Below, in pieces: positions 37,701 to 43,992 of a DNA stretch of 43,992 nt. How positions within the stretch are numbered: the first letter of the stretch is position 1; each line of letters opens with the position of its first letter. The notes beneath the pieces were generated by a model. The model worked only from the letters and a program-made list of their open reading frames with translations, did no database searches and was not told the origin of the DNA. A program made the translations under genes and the position numbers. This stretch comes from a virus, in IMG/VR virus record IMGVR_UViG_3300014499_000010, positions 1 to 43,992 of that record, one strand, 5' to 3'.

Positions 37701-38442
37701 CATCTTCCCGATAGCGACGGACCCAGGCGCGAATTCGGCGTACAAGGGCAGCATCTATCAGACCGACAGCACAACGGTCACATGTTGGGGATACCAGGGC
37801 GCGGCGCTCTTGAACTGCTACAACCTCCTCACGTACACATCGAATGTAGCTCTGTTCACTTACACTTACTCGCTTCCCGGCTCATCGACCGAGTTTGCCA
37901 CGTCCGACATCACAACGTTTCAGGCAGGGTCATCGGCTATTCCGACATCAACGTACATCCCGACCGGAAACACTCTTGCGAATCGTCTCGCCAACACCGG
38001 ATTCTTCAACGTTTGCACATTAACTAGCGCGGCTAGCTGCATCAACAATTTGCGACTCAGCAGCGTAAAACCGTCAGGGGCAACGGTCGCATCCCCTCAG
38101 TACATCAGCGGCGCTCACGCTTCGACTGACGGGTTGGATGTCGGCGCGAACATCGACCAACTGGAGCAACACCAGGGCAAAGTCTCAAACGTGCGGGCGC
38201 TCGGCGGCTCGACCAGCACAAGCGCAACGATTGGCTTCTTAGCTCCCGATGCGAACGCTTGCGGCGTCGATTGGGGAACGACCGCGTTCTACAACGGCTC
38301 AGGCAGTTGGACCCGCGTGAGCGGCAGCGGCGGACAGCGAGTGCAGACAGTTTCGCTCACCGGCTTGCCCTCGCATGGCTTGATTTACGCAAGGGTAAAT
38401 TGCCAAGTTCAGCAGCCTACGTTAACAGTTCAGCTTCCGTAA
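34723..38442 (+). CDS. Giant secreted-type beta-helix protein (1239 aa)
   Basis: The largest gene, starting right after the previous TAG. The signal peptide is MRYLLALLFAAAAYAQ with cleavage expected after AYA or AYAQ. Residues about 440-1100 have right-handed beta-helix features (aromatic/Asn turns such as ISFAGSSQQYHTFQANTG, YMTCTGVCGVFLTDD, LVQNNVFQNLNAYAL, VIFDHNTVWGMGG), like pectate-lyase or spike depolymerases. Residues about 570-660 resemble a fibronectin-type insert (TVTNINGGSTTYSYLITATDASGNEITA). The C-terminus is Ig-like (VSLTGLPSHGLIYARVNCQ). It has many Cys in pairs, unusual for a cytoplasmic virion protein. Tailspike or secreted polysaccharide enzyme. Confidence 0.6.
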   Translation: MRYLLALLFAAAAYAQNTCTPLVVPANGPFPAITNGLDYLDWGSVRVQWTTSATPSNGVTGISIVYATAAEWAANPGVYPHTQGIAQFGGYITSNTQMMGGVLSNISPAAGYHAAGQATFQSGSPSTCTTADMPFTTPARPAVWAGPVQPQKVNVTQPAMTGTHWYYGGGGPGGTTPCGTTAGSTATIQTANWQDCLSKAGVNPGDDIAAAPGVYQINNLLFLPNNPAWKQITCATATCTQVTGTPPASNTKVIFYAPPSPVNSGIPYEIINVSGSTFQIAACVGTAGSSDPCAAGNTGTPISFLNTGGYAGGTDVEYLPWPLAQSTYVTIHPTTYGTNLLPPAGVRLGPDAIAQYQPNMITFEDMDPTLGNGFINYGTESGGGPYGSNLAGGWWFQNVAITTDPNVAANYGTGPDPIGFRVPVTIGNTTAPVSTNLVFNQCAFLFSLPPSRSGFVPTAGSNLAVINSYAQGMDWWQGHNYLPFGTTVSNTTSAITFPSQFSASWVLPGGPIGTKKTCNPSGTWTITSGSTTTPGFVWVNPSTCNIEIQTLPGLTVATTGNVVSRAPVSAPTVTNINGGSTTYSYLITATDASGNEITASGASFGAGYVSPITVTNTGNATLNGTNYNHVTWPAYTGASCYNVYRVTSNIILANVCGTTSYDDKGASIGGTGLWPFPNYVYTSPLGYTTMNENSTVFAVTTFNITSGAIADNLNSDISFAGSSQQYHTFQANTGFASGGVGPFLFDNNYMTCTGVCGVFLTDDSTDQTTPCNITGTPCPIQGNNRNLTESRSTVTTNPCYFYDAACWNGGRYDFRNASEVKQGKNVLQDGNRYGPFYPQVGYGQCGLHETYNGGSPSDPNNAGLVITGFPTYTDSNEWQFSNNTCDGVAQAMTTAFRNWMTGAPIKNLLVQNNVFQNLNAYALTPSNQPYNSAKVYKINSTFAYCTDGTFTNWAGSGQNVIFDHNTVWGMGGCLPAFFSMGQFLESGVQYTNNIFPIATDPGANSAYKGSIYQTDSTTVTCWGYQGAALLNCYNLLTYTSNVALFTYTYSLPGSSTEFATSDITTFQAGSSAIPTSTYIPTGNTLANRLANTGFFNVCTLTSAASCINNLRLSSVKPSGATVASPQYISGAHASTDGLDVGANIDQLEQHQGKVSNVRALGGSTSTSATIGFLAPDANACGVDWGTTAFYNGSGSWTRVSGSGGQRVQTVSLTGLPSHGLIYARVNCQVQQPTLTVQLP

Positions 38443-38443
38443 A

Positions 38444-38932
38444 ATGCAACCCACCGTAACAACGACGAGCGGCGGCGGCGACTCGATGGCGAAGCTGCGC
38501 CAGCAGCTTGCGAAGATCGCCCAAACCGACGTGTACGTGGGCGTGCCCGAAGACGAGACGAACCGCAATTCCGGCGCAATGACGAACGCCGGATTGCTGT
38601 ATATTCACACGCACGGTTCGGCCTTGCAACACATCCCGGCGAGACCCGTCCTCGAACCGGCCATTGAAGCGCCGGATAACGCGGCGCTGATCACGAAACA
38701 ACTCGGCGAAGCGGCGCGCTCGACGTTGAGCGCAAAGCCCGGCGATGCGAAGGATCACTTGAACCAGGCGGGCATGCTGGCGCGGAATGCGGCGATCCGC
38801 TGGTTTGTGGATCCACGCAACGGCTGGGCTCCGAACGCTCCCTCCACGATTGCGGAAAAAGGCAGCGACCGCCCACTGATAAACACCGCGCAAATGCGGC
38901 GCAGTATCACGTTCTTGGTCGAAGACGAGTGA
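38444..38932 (+). CDS. Neck/head completion protein (gp10/Mu gpG-like)
   Basis: A 162-residue protein: VYVGVPEDETNRNSGAMTNAGLLYIHTHGSALQHIPARPVLEPAI, then AGMLARNAAIRWFVDPRNGWAPNAPSTI, then GSDRPLINTAQMRRSITF. This is the classic order of the HK97 gp10/Mu virion morphogenesis family: IPARP, then NGWxPNxxxTI, then KGSxxPLI. It follows the two secreted genes as if they were inserted in the neck module. GTGA overlap with the next gene. Confidence 0.85.
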   Translation: MQPTVTTTSGGGDSMAKLRQQLAKIAQTDVYVGVPEDETNRNSGAMTNAGLLYIHTHGSALQHIPARPVLEPAIEAPDNAALITKQLGEAARSTLSAKPGDAKDHLNQAGMLARNAAIRWFVDPRNGWAPNAPSTIAEKGSDRPLINTAQMRRSITFLVEDE

Positions 38933-39291
38933 TCAACCTTTCCGAAATCGTCACTGATCCCGACTTCAACCAACCGTATACGATCAACCGTTCGACGGGC
39001 GCGTTCGTGCTCGGCGGCTATGCGAACTCGACGACGCCGGTGGCGGCTTCGGGCATCATTACGGTGGCGAAAGAACGCGATCTGGCGCAAGTGCCGGAAG
39101 GCGACCGCGTCACGGGCGCGATGCTGTTTTATTCGACGCAGCCGATTTACCTCTCGCACGGCGGCTCCGGAGCCGCGGCCACCAGCGACACGATCACGTG
39201 GCGCGGCGATACCTACCGCATTGCCAAAGTCTGGCCCTATGGCGACTTCGGCTTCTTCAAAGCGTTTGGCGTCCGCGTGTCCGGCCAGTAA
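38929..39291 (+). CDS. Neck protein, head-tail joining
   Basis: A 120-residue protein, GTG start in a GTGA overlap. Beta-rich: FVLGGYANSTTPVAASGIITVAKERDLAQVPEGDRVTGAMLFY ... SDTITWRGDTYRIAKVWPYGDFGFFKAFGVRV, with the typical 'W-R-G-D-x-Y-R-V-x-x-V-x-x-x-G' strand-turn pattern of phage head-closure or collar proteins. Confidence 0.75.
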   Translation: MINLSEIVTDPDFNQPYTINRSTGAFVLGGYANSTTPVAASGIITVAKERDLAQVPEGDRVTGAMLFYSTQPIYLSHGGSGAAATSDTITWRGDTYRIAKVWPYGDFGFFKAFGVRVSGQ

Positions 39292-39318
39292 CCCGGCTTC
39301 TTCTCCTCACTCCTCAAG

Positions 39319-39927
39319 GTGTCCACCTATACCTTTTCAAACGGGCAGACGCTCGTCTCGTCGGCGCTCGCGCAGGGCGATCTGAACGCGATCGTCCAAA
39401 CGCTGACCCTCGGCGTCCTGGGCATCAATCCGGCCACCGACGCGCTCGCTTACTCGAAAGTCCGCATCGGCTGGATCGCGCAGCCGGCCTGGGCGATCAC
39501 CGACGACGTGTGCTCGATCACGGCGACCGAGCAGGACGCCGATTACAACCGCATTCTCGACAGGCGGTACGCATGGAACGATTCAGCGAGCGTGCGGCAG
39601 AACGACACCTATACGCGCGTCTGGCAAGTGAAATGGGTCTTTTACGGCCCGAACGGCTTCGATCACGCGCGGCTTTTGAAATCGTCGATGCGGCTCGACT
39701 TCACGCATGACACGCTGCTCGCCTCGAACCTCACGCTTACCGGCAACATTCCGGCGACGATGCGCGCTCCGGAACTCTTTGAAGGCCAGTGGTGGGACCG
39801 CAGCGACGTAAAGCTGAGCTTCTACGAGCTGGTCACCGAATCGCTCGTCGTGAATTCGATCGCCAGCGTCGAAATCAAGGTCTACAACAAAACGGGCCTG
39901 GTCGATGACCTGACCGTTTCCTCTTAA
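39319..39927 (+). CDS. Neck/tail terminator protein (LIC_12616-like)
   Basis: A 202-residue protein, GTG start. Pattern KVRIGWIAQPAWAITDDVCSITATEQDADYNRILDRRY and YTRVWQVKWVFYGPNGFDHARLLKSSMRLD, as in neck or tail terminator proteins next to DUF3383 sheaths. It completes the tail and joins it to the head. AAGG lies before the start. Confidence 0.72.
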   Translation: MSTYTFSNGQTLVSSALAQGDLNAIVQTLTLGVLGINPATDALAYSKVRIGWIAQPAWAITDDVCSITATEQDADYNRILDRRYAWNDSASVRQNDTYTRVWQVKWVFYGPNGFDHARLLKSSMRLDFTHDTLLASNLTLTGNIPATMRAPELFEGQWWDRSDVKLSFYELVTESLVVNSIASVEIKVYNKTGLVDDLTVSS

Positions 39928-39953
39928 ACGCTTTTCTCCCCAAGGACAAACTT

Positions 39954-41108
39954 ATGAACACGTTACCGCTTTCGGCGGTGTGCAATGTGGCGGTCTACGT
40001 ATCGCCCATCGCCGCCGCGACCCCGACGTTCAGCCAGGCTTTGATCGTCGGCACTTCGACGACGATTCCTTCGAGCGGCGCTAACTCGCGCGTCCGGCAA
40101 TATTCATCGACGGCTGCGATGCTGAGCGACGGCTTCTCGAATACGAGCCCAGAGTATTTGGCCGCGCAGATCTATTTCGATCAGACCCCGCAGCCCATGA
40201 CTCTCTGGGTCGGACGGCAGGACTTGACCGTACCCGAATCGTGCTTGACCGCACTCGAAGCGTGCCGCGCGGCTTCCGCCAGTTGGTACGCATGTGCGGT
40301 ACTTTCCGCCGTCACCGCCGATCACGAAGCTATCGCGGCCTGGATTCAATCCGCCACGCCGCAAGGCGTGTACTTCTATACGACCGGCGATGCCGCCGTT
40401 CTCGCCGGCACCGGCGGCAACGTCATGGCGGCTTTGCAGGCGGCTTCCTACAGCCGCGTGTTCGGCATCTATTCGACGACGCAAATCGTCTCCGGAACCG
40501 CCACCGCGCCGAACAACGTTTACGCAGCCGTGGCCGCGATGGGCGTGGCGATGGGGCTCAACACCGGCCTCGCCAACTCGAACTACACCATGAAGTTCAA
40601 AGTGCTCACCGGCATCACTGCCGAGCCTTTGACGCAAACGCAGGCGCTCGCCATCGAAGCGCTCGACGGCAACGTCTACGTCGGAACCGCCAACGTTTTC
40701 GTGTGGCTCGAACAAGGGACAGTTGCCAACGGCCAGTTTTTCGACGAAGTGCTGAACCTCGACATGCTGTCGGCCGACTTGCAGTATTCCCTGATCAACA
40801 TGCTGCAGAGCGCGCCTTCGGTTCCTCAAACGAACGCGGGCGAGGCGCAGGTGATCGCCGTCGCCAGTCAACCCTGCGAGCGCGCGGTGACACGCGGCTT
40901 CATTGCTCCCGGCACCTGGACCGGGCCAACGGTTCTGAGCCTCACGAGCGGAACGCCGCTGCCCAAGGGCTATCTCCTGCAGGCGCAGTCGTTCACCGCT
41001 CAATCGGCCGGCGACACCGCCGCCCGCAAAGGCATGCCTCTTTATGTTTCATTCGTCGAAGCCGGAACGATGCACTCGCTGACGATCGGCGTGTACGTCC
41101 AGCGTTAA
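39954..41108 (+). CDS. Contractile tail sheath protein (DUF3383)
   Basis: A 384-residue protein matching DUF3383: NVAVYVSPIAAATPTFSQALIVGTS near the N-terminus, YLAAQIYFDQTPQPMTLWVGRQD, then a C-terminal domain with KFKVLTGITAEPLTQTQALAIEALDGNVYVGTAN and RGMPLYVSF-like end. AAGGA precedes ATG by 9 nt. Contraction of this sheath drives the tube through the envelope; its presence defines the myovirus morphology. Confidence 0.92.
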   Translation: MNTLPLSAVCNVAVYVSPIAAATPTFSQALIVGTSTTIPSSGANSRVRQYSSTAAMLSDGFSNTSPEYLAAQIYFDQTPQPMTLWVGRQDLTVPESCLTALEACRAASASWYACAVLSAVTADHEAIAAWIQSATPQGVYFYTTGDAAVLAGTGGNVMAALQAASYSRVFGIYSTTQIVSGTATAPNNVYAAVAAMGVAMGLNTGLANSNYTMKFKVLTGITAEPLTQTQALAIEALDGNVYVGTANVFVWLEQGTVANGQFFDEVLNLDMLSADLQYSLINMLQSAPSVPQTNAGEAQVIAVASQPCERAVTRGFIAPGTWTGPTVLSLTSGTPLPKGYLLQAQSFTAQSAGDTAARKGMPLYVSFVEAGTMHSLTIGVYVQR

Positions 41109-41139
41109 CCAGGGAAGGAAATTTTAGGAAACCAATCCG

Positions 41140-41586
41140 ATGACACTTTATTCATTCAAAGACCTGACCGGCGCGTACATCCACCCGCTCGGCGGCCAAT
41201 ACATTCTGGGCGGCGGCAACGTCGGCCTGGGCCAGATCACGATTTCGATGGTGCAGGACCGCACGGTGACCGATATGTCGGCCGACGGCAGCGCCATGGT
41301 GTCTTACATCGCGGGCGATAACGGCACCATCTCGATCGAGGTGCAGCAGACCAGCGACCTGCATAGCTTCCTGTTGAGCACGTTCAACAGTTGCAAGACG
41401 GCCGCCGATAACGGCGACGTGTCGGATTGGGCGGCCGGTACGATTACGGTCCGCAACCTGCTCGATGGCTCGGGACACACGGCCACCGGCGTTTCCTTTG
41501 GCAAAGTGCCCGATAAGGTCTATCAACAGACCGGCCAGAAAGTCACCTGGACGCTGCCTTGCGCCCGCATCATCAACGAGATCTAA
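41140..41586 (+). CDS. Tail tube protein (DUF3277)
   Basis: A 148-residue protein with the DUF3277 pattern: YSFKDLTGAYIHPLGGQYILGGGNVGLGQITISMVQDRTVTDMSADGSAMVSYIAGDNGTISIEVQQTSDLHSFLLS (read in pieces), ending TWTLPCARIINEI. It forms the inner tube and lies directly after the sheath. Confidence 0.92.
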   Translation: MTLYSFKDLTGAYIHPLGGQYILGGGNVGLGQITISMVQDRTVTDMSADGSAMVSYIAGDNGTISIEVQQTSDLHSFLLSTFNSCKTAADNGDVSDWAAGTITVRNLLDGSGHTATGVSFGKVPDKVYQQTGQKVTWTLPCARIINEI

Positions 41587-41591
41587 TTTTT

Positions 41592-42041
41592 ATGAGCAAT
41601 TTCAAAGACGTCGAAGTCGGCGGTAAGAAGTATCAGATCGGCAAGTTTCGCGCGCGCGACGGCTCCTGGGTGCTGGCGCAAGTCCTCACCAAAATGCTGC
41701 CGGTCGCGCTGGAGTCGGCTCTCAAAGACGCCGGCGCCGCGCTCGCCTCGAACCGCGCCGTGCTGTCGGAAGACGAGTTCTTCAATCTGCAAGGGCACGC
41801 GCTGGCCGTGGTGCGTGCTTATAACGAACATGGCGTGCCGCTGCCCGTCTTTGTACGCCCGGACAGCTGGCCGGCGAAGGATCTCGAATTCGATCTGACG
41901 GCGGTGATCGCTCTGACCGTGCATAGCCTCGTTTACAACCTCTCCCCTTTTTTTCTCGAAGGCGGGTTAGCGACTGTGATGAACAGCATGCCGGGTCTGG
42001 CGGCTCTGCAGGCCCCGCCCTCCTCAACTATCCCAACCTAG
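41592..42041 (+). CDS. Tail assembly chaperone, short form (gpG-like)
   Basis: A 149-residue protein from ATG 41592. N-terminal KDVEVGGKKYQIGKFRARDGSWVLAQVLTKMLP, then DEFFNLQGHALAVVRAYNEHG, VRPDSWPAKDLEFDLTAVIALTVHSLVYNLSPFF. This is the product without frameshifting. It wraps the tape measure and recruits tube subunits. An upstream in-frame start at 41559 lies inside the tube gene and is rejected. Confidence 0.85.
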   Translation: MSNFKDVEVGGKKYQIGKFRARDGSWVLAQVLTKMLPVALESALKDAGAALASNRAVLSEDEFFNLQGHALAVVRAYNEHGVPLPVFVRPDSWPAKDLEFDLTAVIALTVHSLVYNLSPFFLEGGLATVMNSMPGLAALQAPPSSTIPT

Positions 42042-42214
42042 ATCCGTTCGCCTTCCGTCCGGTCGCGGCCGGCCTCTGGACCCACCGCGATCTGGCCGAG
42101 GACGTATTTACGTTCGACGATCTCATGGATGTGCATGAGCTGCTCGACGTGAAAGCCGCGAACGACAACCGCGTTCAGGCGTACCTCGAATCAAAAAACA
42201 ATCATGGACATTGA
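41592..42214 (+). CDS. Tail assembly chaperone, -1 frameshift form (gpGT-like)
   Basis: The -1 frame is open only from 41927 to 42214 and has no start codon. It encodes a family-like extension: LLNYPNLDPFAFRPVAAGLW, THRDLAEDVFTFDDLMDVHELLDVKAANDNRV and on to TGA 42212. The heptamer T TTT TTT at 41948-41954 is in the correct frame and falls within the 115-nt overlap of the two frames. A -1 slip there gives about 207 residues (121 + 86). The extension overlaps the tape-measure start by 11 nt. This matches the lambda G/GT arrangement. Confidence 0.8.
41948..41954 (+). promoter_or_regulatory. -1 ribosomal slippery heptamer T TTT TTT
   Basis: In frame as X XXY YYZ with codons CCT TTT TTT; preceded by CCCC. 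A -1 slip enters the open downstream frame. No strong pseudoknot was located by eye; the downstream stretch (41957-42020) is GC-rich with GGCGGG and CCCGCC blocks that could pair. Confidence 0.75.
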
Positions 42215-43940
42215 CGTTCTCAAATCGTACTTTGTGCAGTTGGGTTTCCAGGTCAATCAGCCCGAGCTTCGCAAATTCGAACTCGGACTGAAAGACGCGG
42301 CGGGCCTCGTCGAATCGGCCACGGGCGGCGTCGTTGCCAATTTGGTCAAGTGGGGTGCGGCGGCGGCCGGCGCTTTTATCAGCGTTACTGGCGCCGTTGT
42401 CGGCATGGCCGATCACGTGGCGATGGCCGATCAGAAGTACCGTCTCATGGGCCTGCGTATGTTCATGACCACGGAACAGGCGCGCAAACTGTCGATGGGC
42501 ATGGAGGCGCTGGGCGCTTCGCTCGAAGAAATCGCCTGGGATCCGGAACTCAACGCCCGCTTCCTCGAACTCAGCCGCGACCAGGATGAGATGGCGACGA
42601 GCCTGGGCGTCAACTACGCAAAGAACATGCGCTCGCTGCGCGATCTGCGTTTTGAATTTACGCGCTTCAAGCAGGAGCTGGAATTTCTCTCCATGGGCGT
42701 CGTGTCGGCGCTGTTCGAGCAATTCGGCCTGACCCTCGGCGACGTGCATCGCAAGCTCGAAGAATTCAACGGCTGGTTCAAAGAGCACATGCCAGAGGTG
42801 ATCGCCTGGCTCGCCGATCAGTTCGGGCCCGCCCTAACGGACACCGGGGACATCGTCGAGGGGCTGGGCTCACTGCTGAAGGATCTCGGCGTTCTCTTCA
42901 TCCATCTGCTCAACATCTTCGCCGAAGACGAGTCGCTCGAAGGCTCGGAACTCACTTTCAAGAAGATCGCTAGCGCGATTCAATTTGTGGTGCATTGGGC
43001 GGCGTTATTTATCCACACCCTCGGGCTGGCGCTGGGAGCGGTGACGCACTTCAGTACCGCCGCCGTCACCGAAATCGAGCTGGTGATCGCAGCACTCAAG
43101 GCGCTCTTCACGGGCGATTGGGGAAATGTCAAGAAGCTGTCGCACCAAGTGACGGCCGAAGTAAAAAAGAGCGCCGAAGACGCCCTCTTCGCGTTCGGCG
43201 GCGCGGCGCTATCAAAGACCGCCTTGGCGCAGAAGCTCGCCAAAGATAATCCGGACCTGCAGCCGCTCATTAACTTCGAGACGCACAAGCAGGGGCAGGA
43301 TAGGGCAGGAGACAAACCGATCCCCACGGGCTCGGCGGCCTGGACCGACACCGTTCCGGTTGACGCTTCGCCGGCGGCCGGGGACGCTCACGATCCGCGT
43401 GGCATCCGCAACAACAATCCCGGCAACATCAACTATGCGGGCCAAACTGGAGCACATCGAGAAGGCGGACCCAACGGCCGCTTCGCTGTCTTTGCGAATG
43501 CTCAGGATGGCTTGAATGCGCTCGCCAAGCTCTTGCGCAGTTACGCGGCCCGCGGCGTCGATACGATCCGGTCGATCATTTCGCGCTATGCGCCGGCGGG
43601 CGATCACAATAACACCGAAGCCTATATCGCCGGCGTGACGAAGCGCTTGGGTATCGGGGCCGACTCGAAGCTCGATCTCTCTCAGGCGAGCGTGCTGGCC
43701 GCCTTGCAGCAATCCATCGTACGGATCGAAAACGGGAAAAACCCCTATTCGGCTGAGATGTACCAAGCCTCCGCCCGTTACGCAGGGGCCACTTTTGGCG
43801 ACGTGCATATTCACGTCACACAGCCGCATGCCACGACGGAAGAGATTCACCGCACCGTCAAGGCGGCTATGACTTCGTCGCTCGAACGGCAGCAAAAACA
43901 GATGCACCGCACGATGACGCAGTTTGCGCCCACCGGTTAA
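42204..43940 (+). CDS. Tape-measure protein with C-terminal muralytic domain
   Basis: A 578-residue protein starting inside the end of the chaperone extension. Residues about 40-70 are a hydrophobic helix (VVANLVKWGAAAAGAFISVTGAVVGMA); 90-250 are helical; 255-300 are a second hydrophobic region. Residues about 393-540 form a lysozyme/transglycosylase-like domain beginning RGIRNNNPGNINYAGQTG and containing GRFAVFANAQDGLNALAKLL, TIRSIISRYAPAGDHNNTEAY. The ending is a short helical segment. At about 1.5 angstrom per residue it predicts a tail near 85-90 nm. The domain would open peptidoglycan during injection. Confidence 0.88.
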   Translation: MDIDVLKSYFVQLGFQVNQPELRKFELGLKDAAGLVESATGGVVANLVKWGAAAAGAFISVTGAVVGMADHVAMADQKYRLMGLRMFMTTEQARKLSMGMEALGASLEEIAWDPELNARFLELSRDQDEMATSLGVNYAKNMRSLRDLRFEFTRFKQELEFLSMGVVSALFEQFGLTLGDVHRKLEEFNGWFKEHMPEVIAWLADQFGPALTDTGDIVEGLGSLLKDLGVLFIHLLNIFAEDESLEGSELTFKKIASAIQFVVHWAALFIHTLGLALGAVTHFSTAAVTEIELVIAALKALFTGDWGNVKKLSHQVTAEVKKSAEDALFAFGGAALSKTALAQKLAKDNPDLQPLINFETHKQGQDRAGDKPIPTGSAAWTDTVPVDASPAAGDAHDPRGIRNNNPGNINYAGQTGAHREGGPNGRFAVFANAQDGLNALAKLLRSYAARGVDTIRSIISRYAPAGDHNNTEAYIAGVTKRLGIGADSKLDLSQASVLAALQQSIVRIENGKNPYSAEMYQASARYAGATFGDVHIHVTQPHATTEEIHRTVKAAMTSSLERQQKQMHRTMTQFAPTG

Positions 43941-43992
43941 AAACTCCATGTCCACGATCTTTCGCCCATTTCCGGCCGATTCGGCTATCCCA
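43870..43992. repeat. Terminal direct repeat (copy 2 of circular overlap)
   Basis: Identical to 1-123. It covers the end of the tape-measure gene and the first codons of the Dit-like gene, whose full copy begins at 79. Confidence 0.95.

Overview
The window is one complete circular genome of a tailed phage with a contractile tail (myovirus-like, temperate). The last 123 bases (43870-43992) repeat the first 123 exactly, so the real unit is 43,869 bp and the tape-measure gene runs across the contig ends. GC is high. The host is not stated by the sequence. Small coiled-coil proteins and secreted proteins whose signal peptides end in a short Ala-Gln stretch remind me of Acidobacteriota, but that is an impression and not a search result.

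Layout. From 24.6 kb through the contig end to 6.6 kb lies a long rightward virion module: portal (DUF1073), Mu gpF-like head protein, DUF2213 protease-scaffold fusion, cement protein, DUF2184 major capsid, connector (DUF4054), three structural proteins including an 18-residue-repeat protein, two large proteins with Sec signal peptides, neck proteins, DUF3383 sheath, DUF3277 tube, a tail chaperone with a T7 slippery run and a -1 frame extension, tape measure with a muralytic domain, then baseplate (Dit-like, plug, hub, gp138-like spike, gp25-like, J, DUF2612), fibre and fibre-associated protein. A UUCG-capped bidirectional terminator at 6.71-6.75 kb closes it.

From 6.8 to 9.0 kb the leftward lysogeny module holds a tyrosine integrase, a double-HTH excisionase-like protein and a membrane coiled-coil protein, with three consecutive hairpins in the int-xis gap. 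From 9.4 to 12.9 kb a rightward early module holds a leader peptide coupled to a winged-helix replication protein whose gene carries regularly spaced TGTACA repeats (probable origin), small zinc proteins, an HNH nuclease, a DNA-binding protein and a strange Leu-type tRNA with a GGG anticodon. A leftward block at 13.9-15.7 kb carries a Gp157-family protein and Cys-rich proteins. A divergent control region at 15.8-15.9 kb has two copies of a 14-bp operator. From 17.7 to 23.6 kb come holin, endolysin, a serine recombinase, small terminase, a glycosyltransferase-like protein and the large terminase, interleaved with single leftward coiled-coil genes.

A theme not captured by gene calls is leaderless transcription. 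At least six genes have a -10-like hexamer 6-7 nt before the start codon, two of them backed by good -35 boxes. I found no CRISPR array, polymerase, methyltransferase, insertion sequence, retroelement or clear CI-type repressor.
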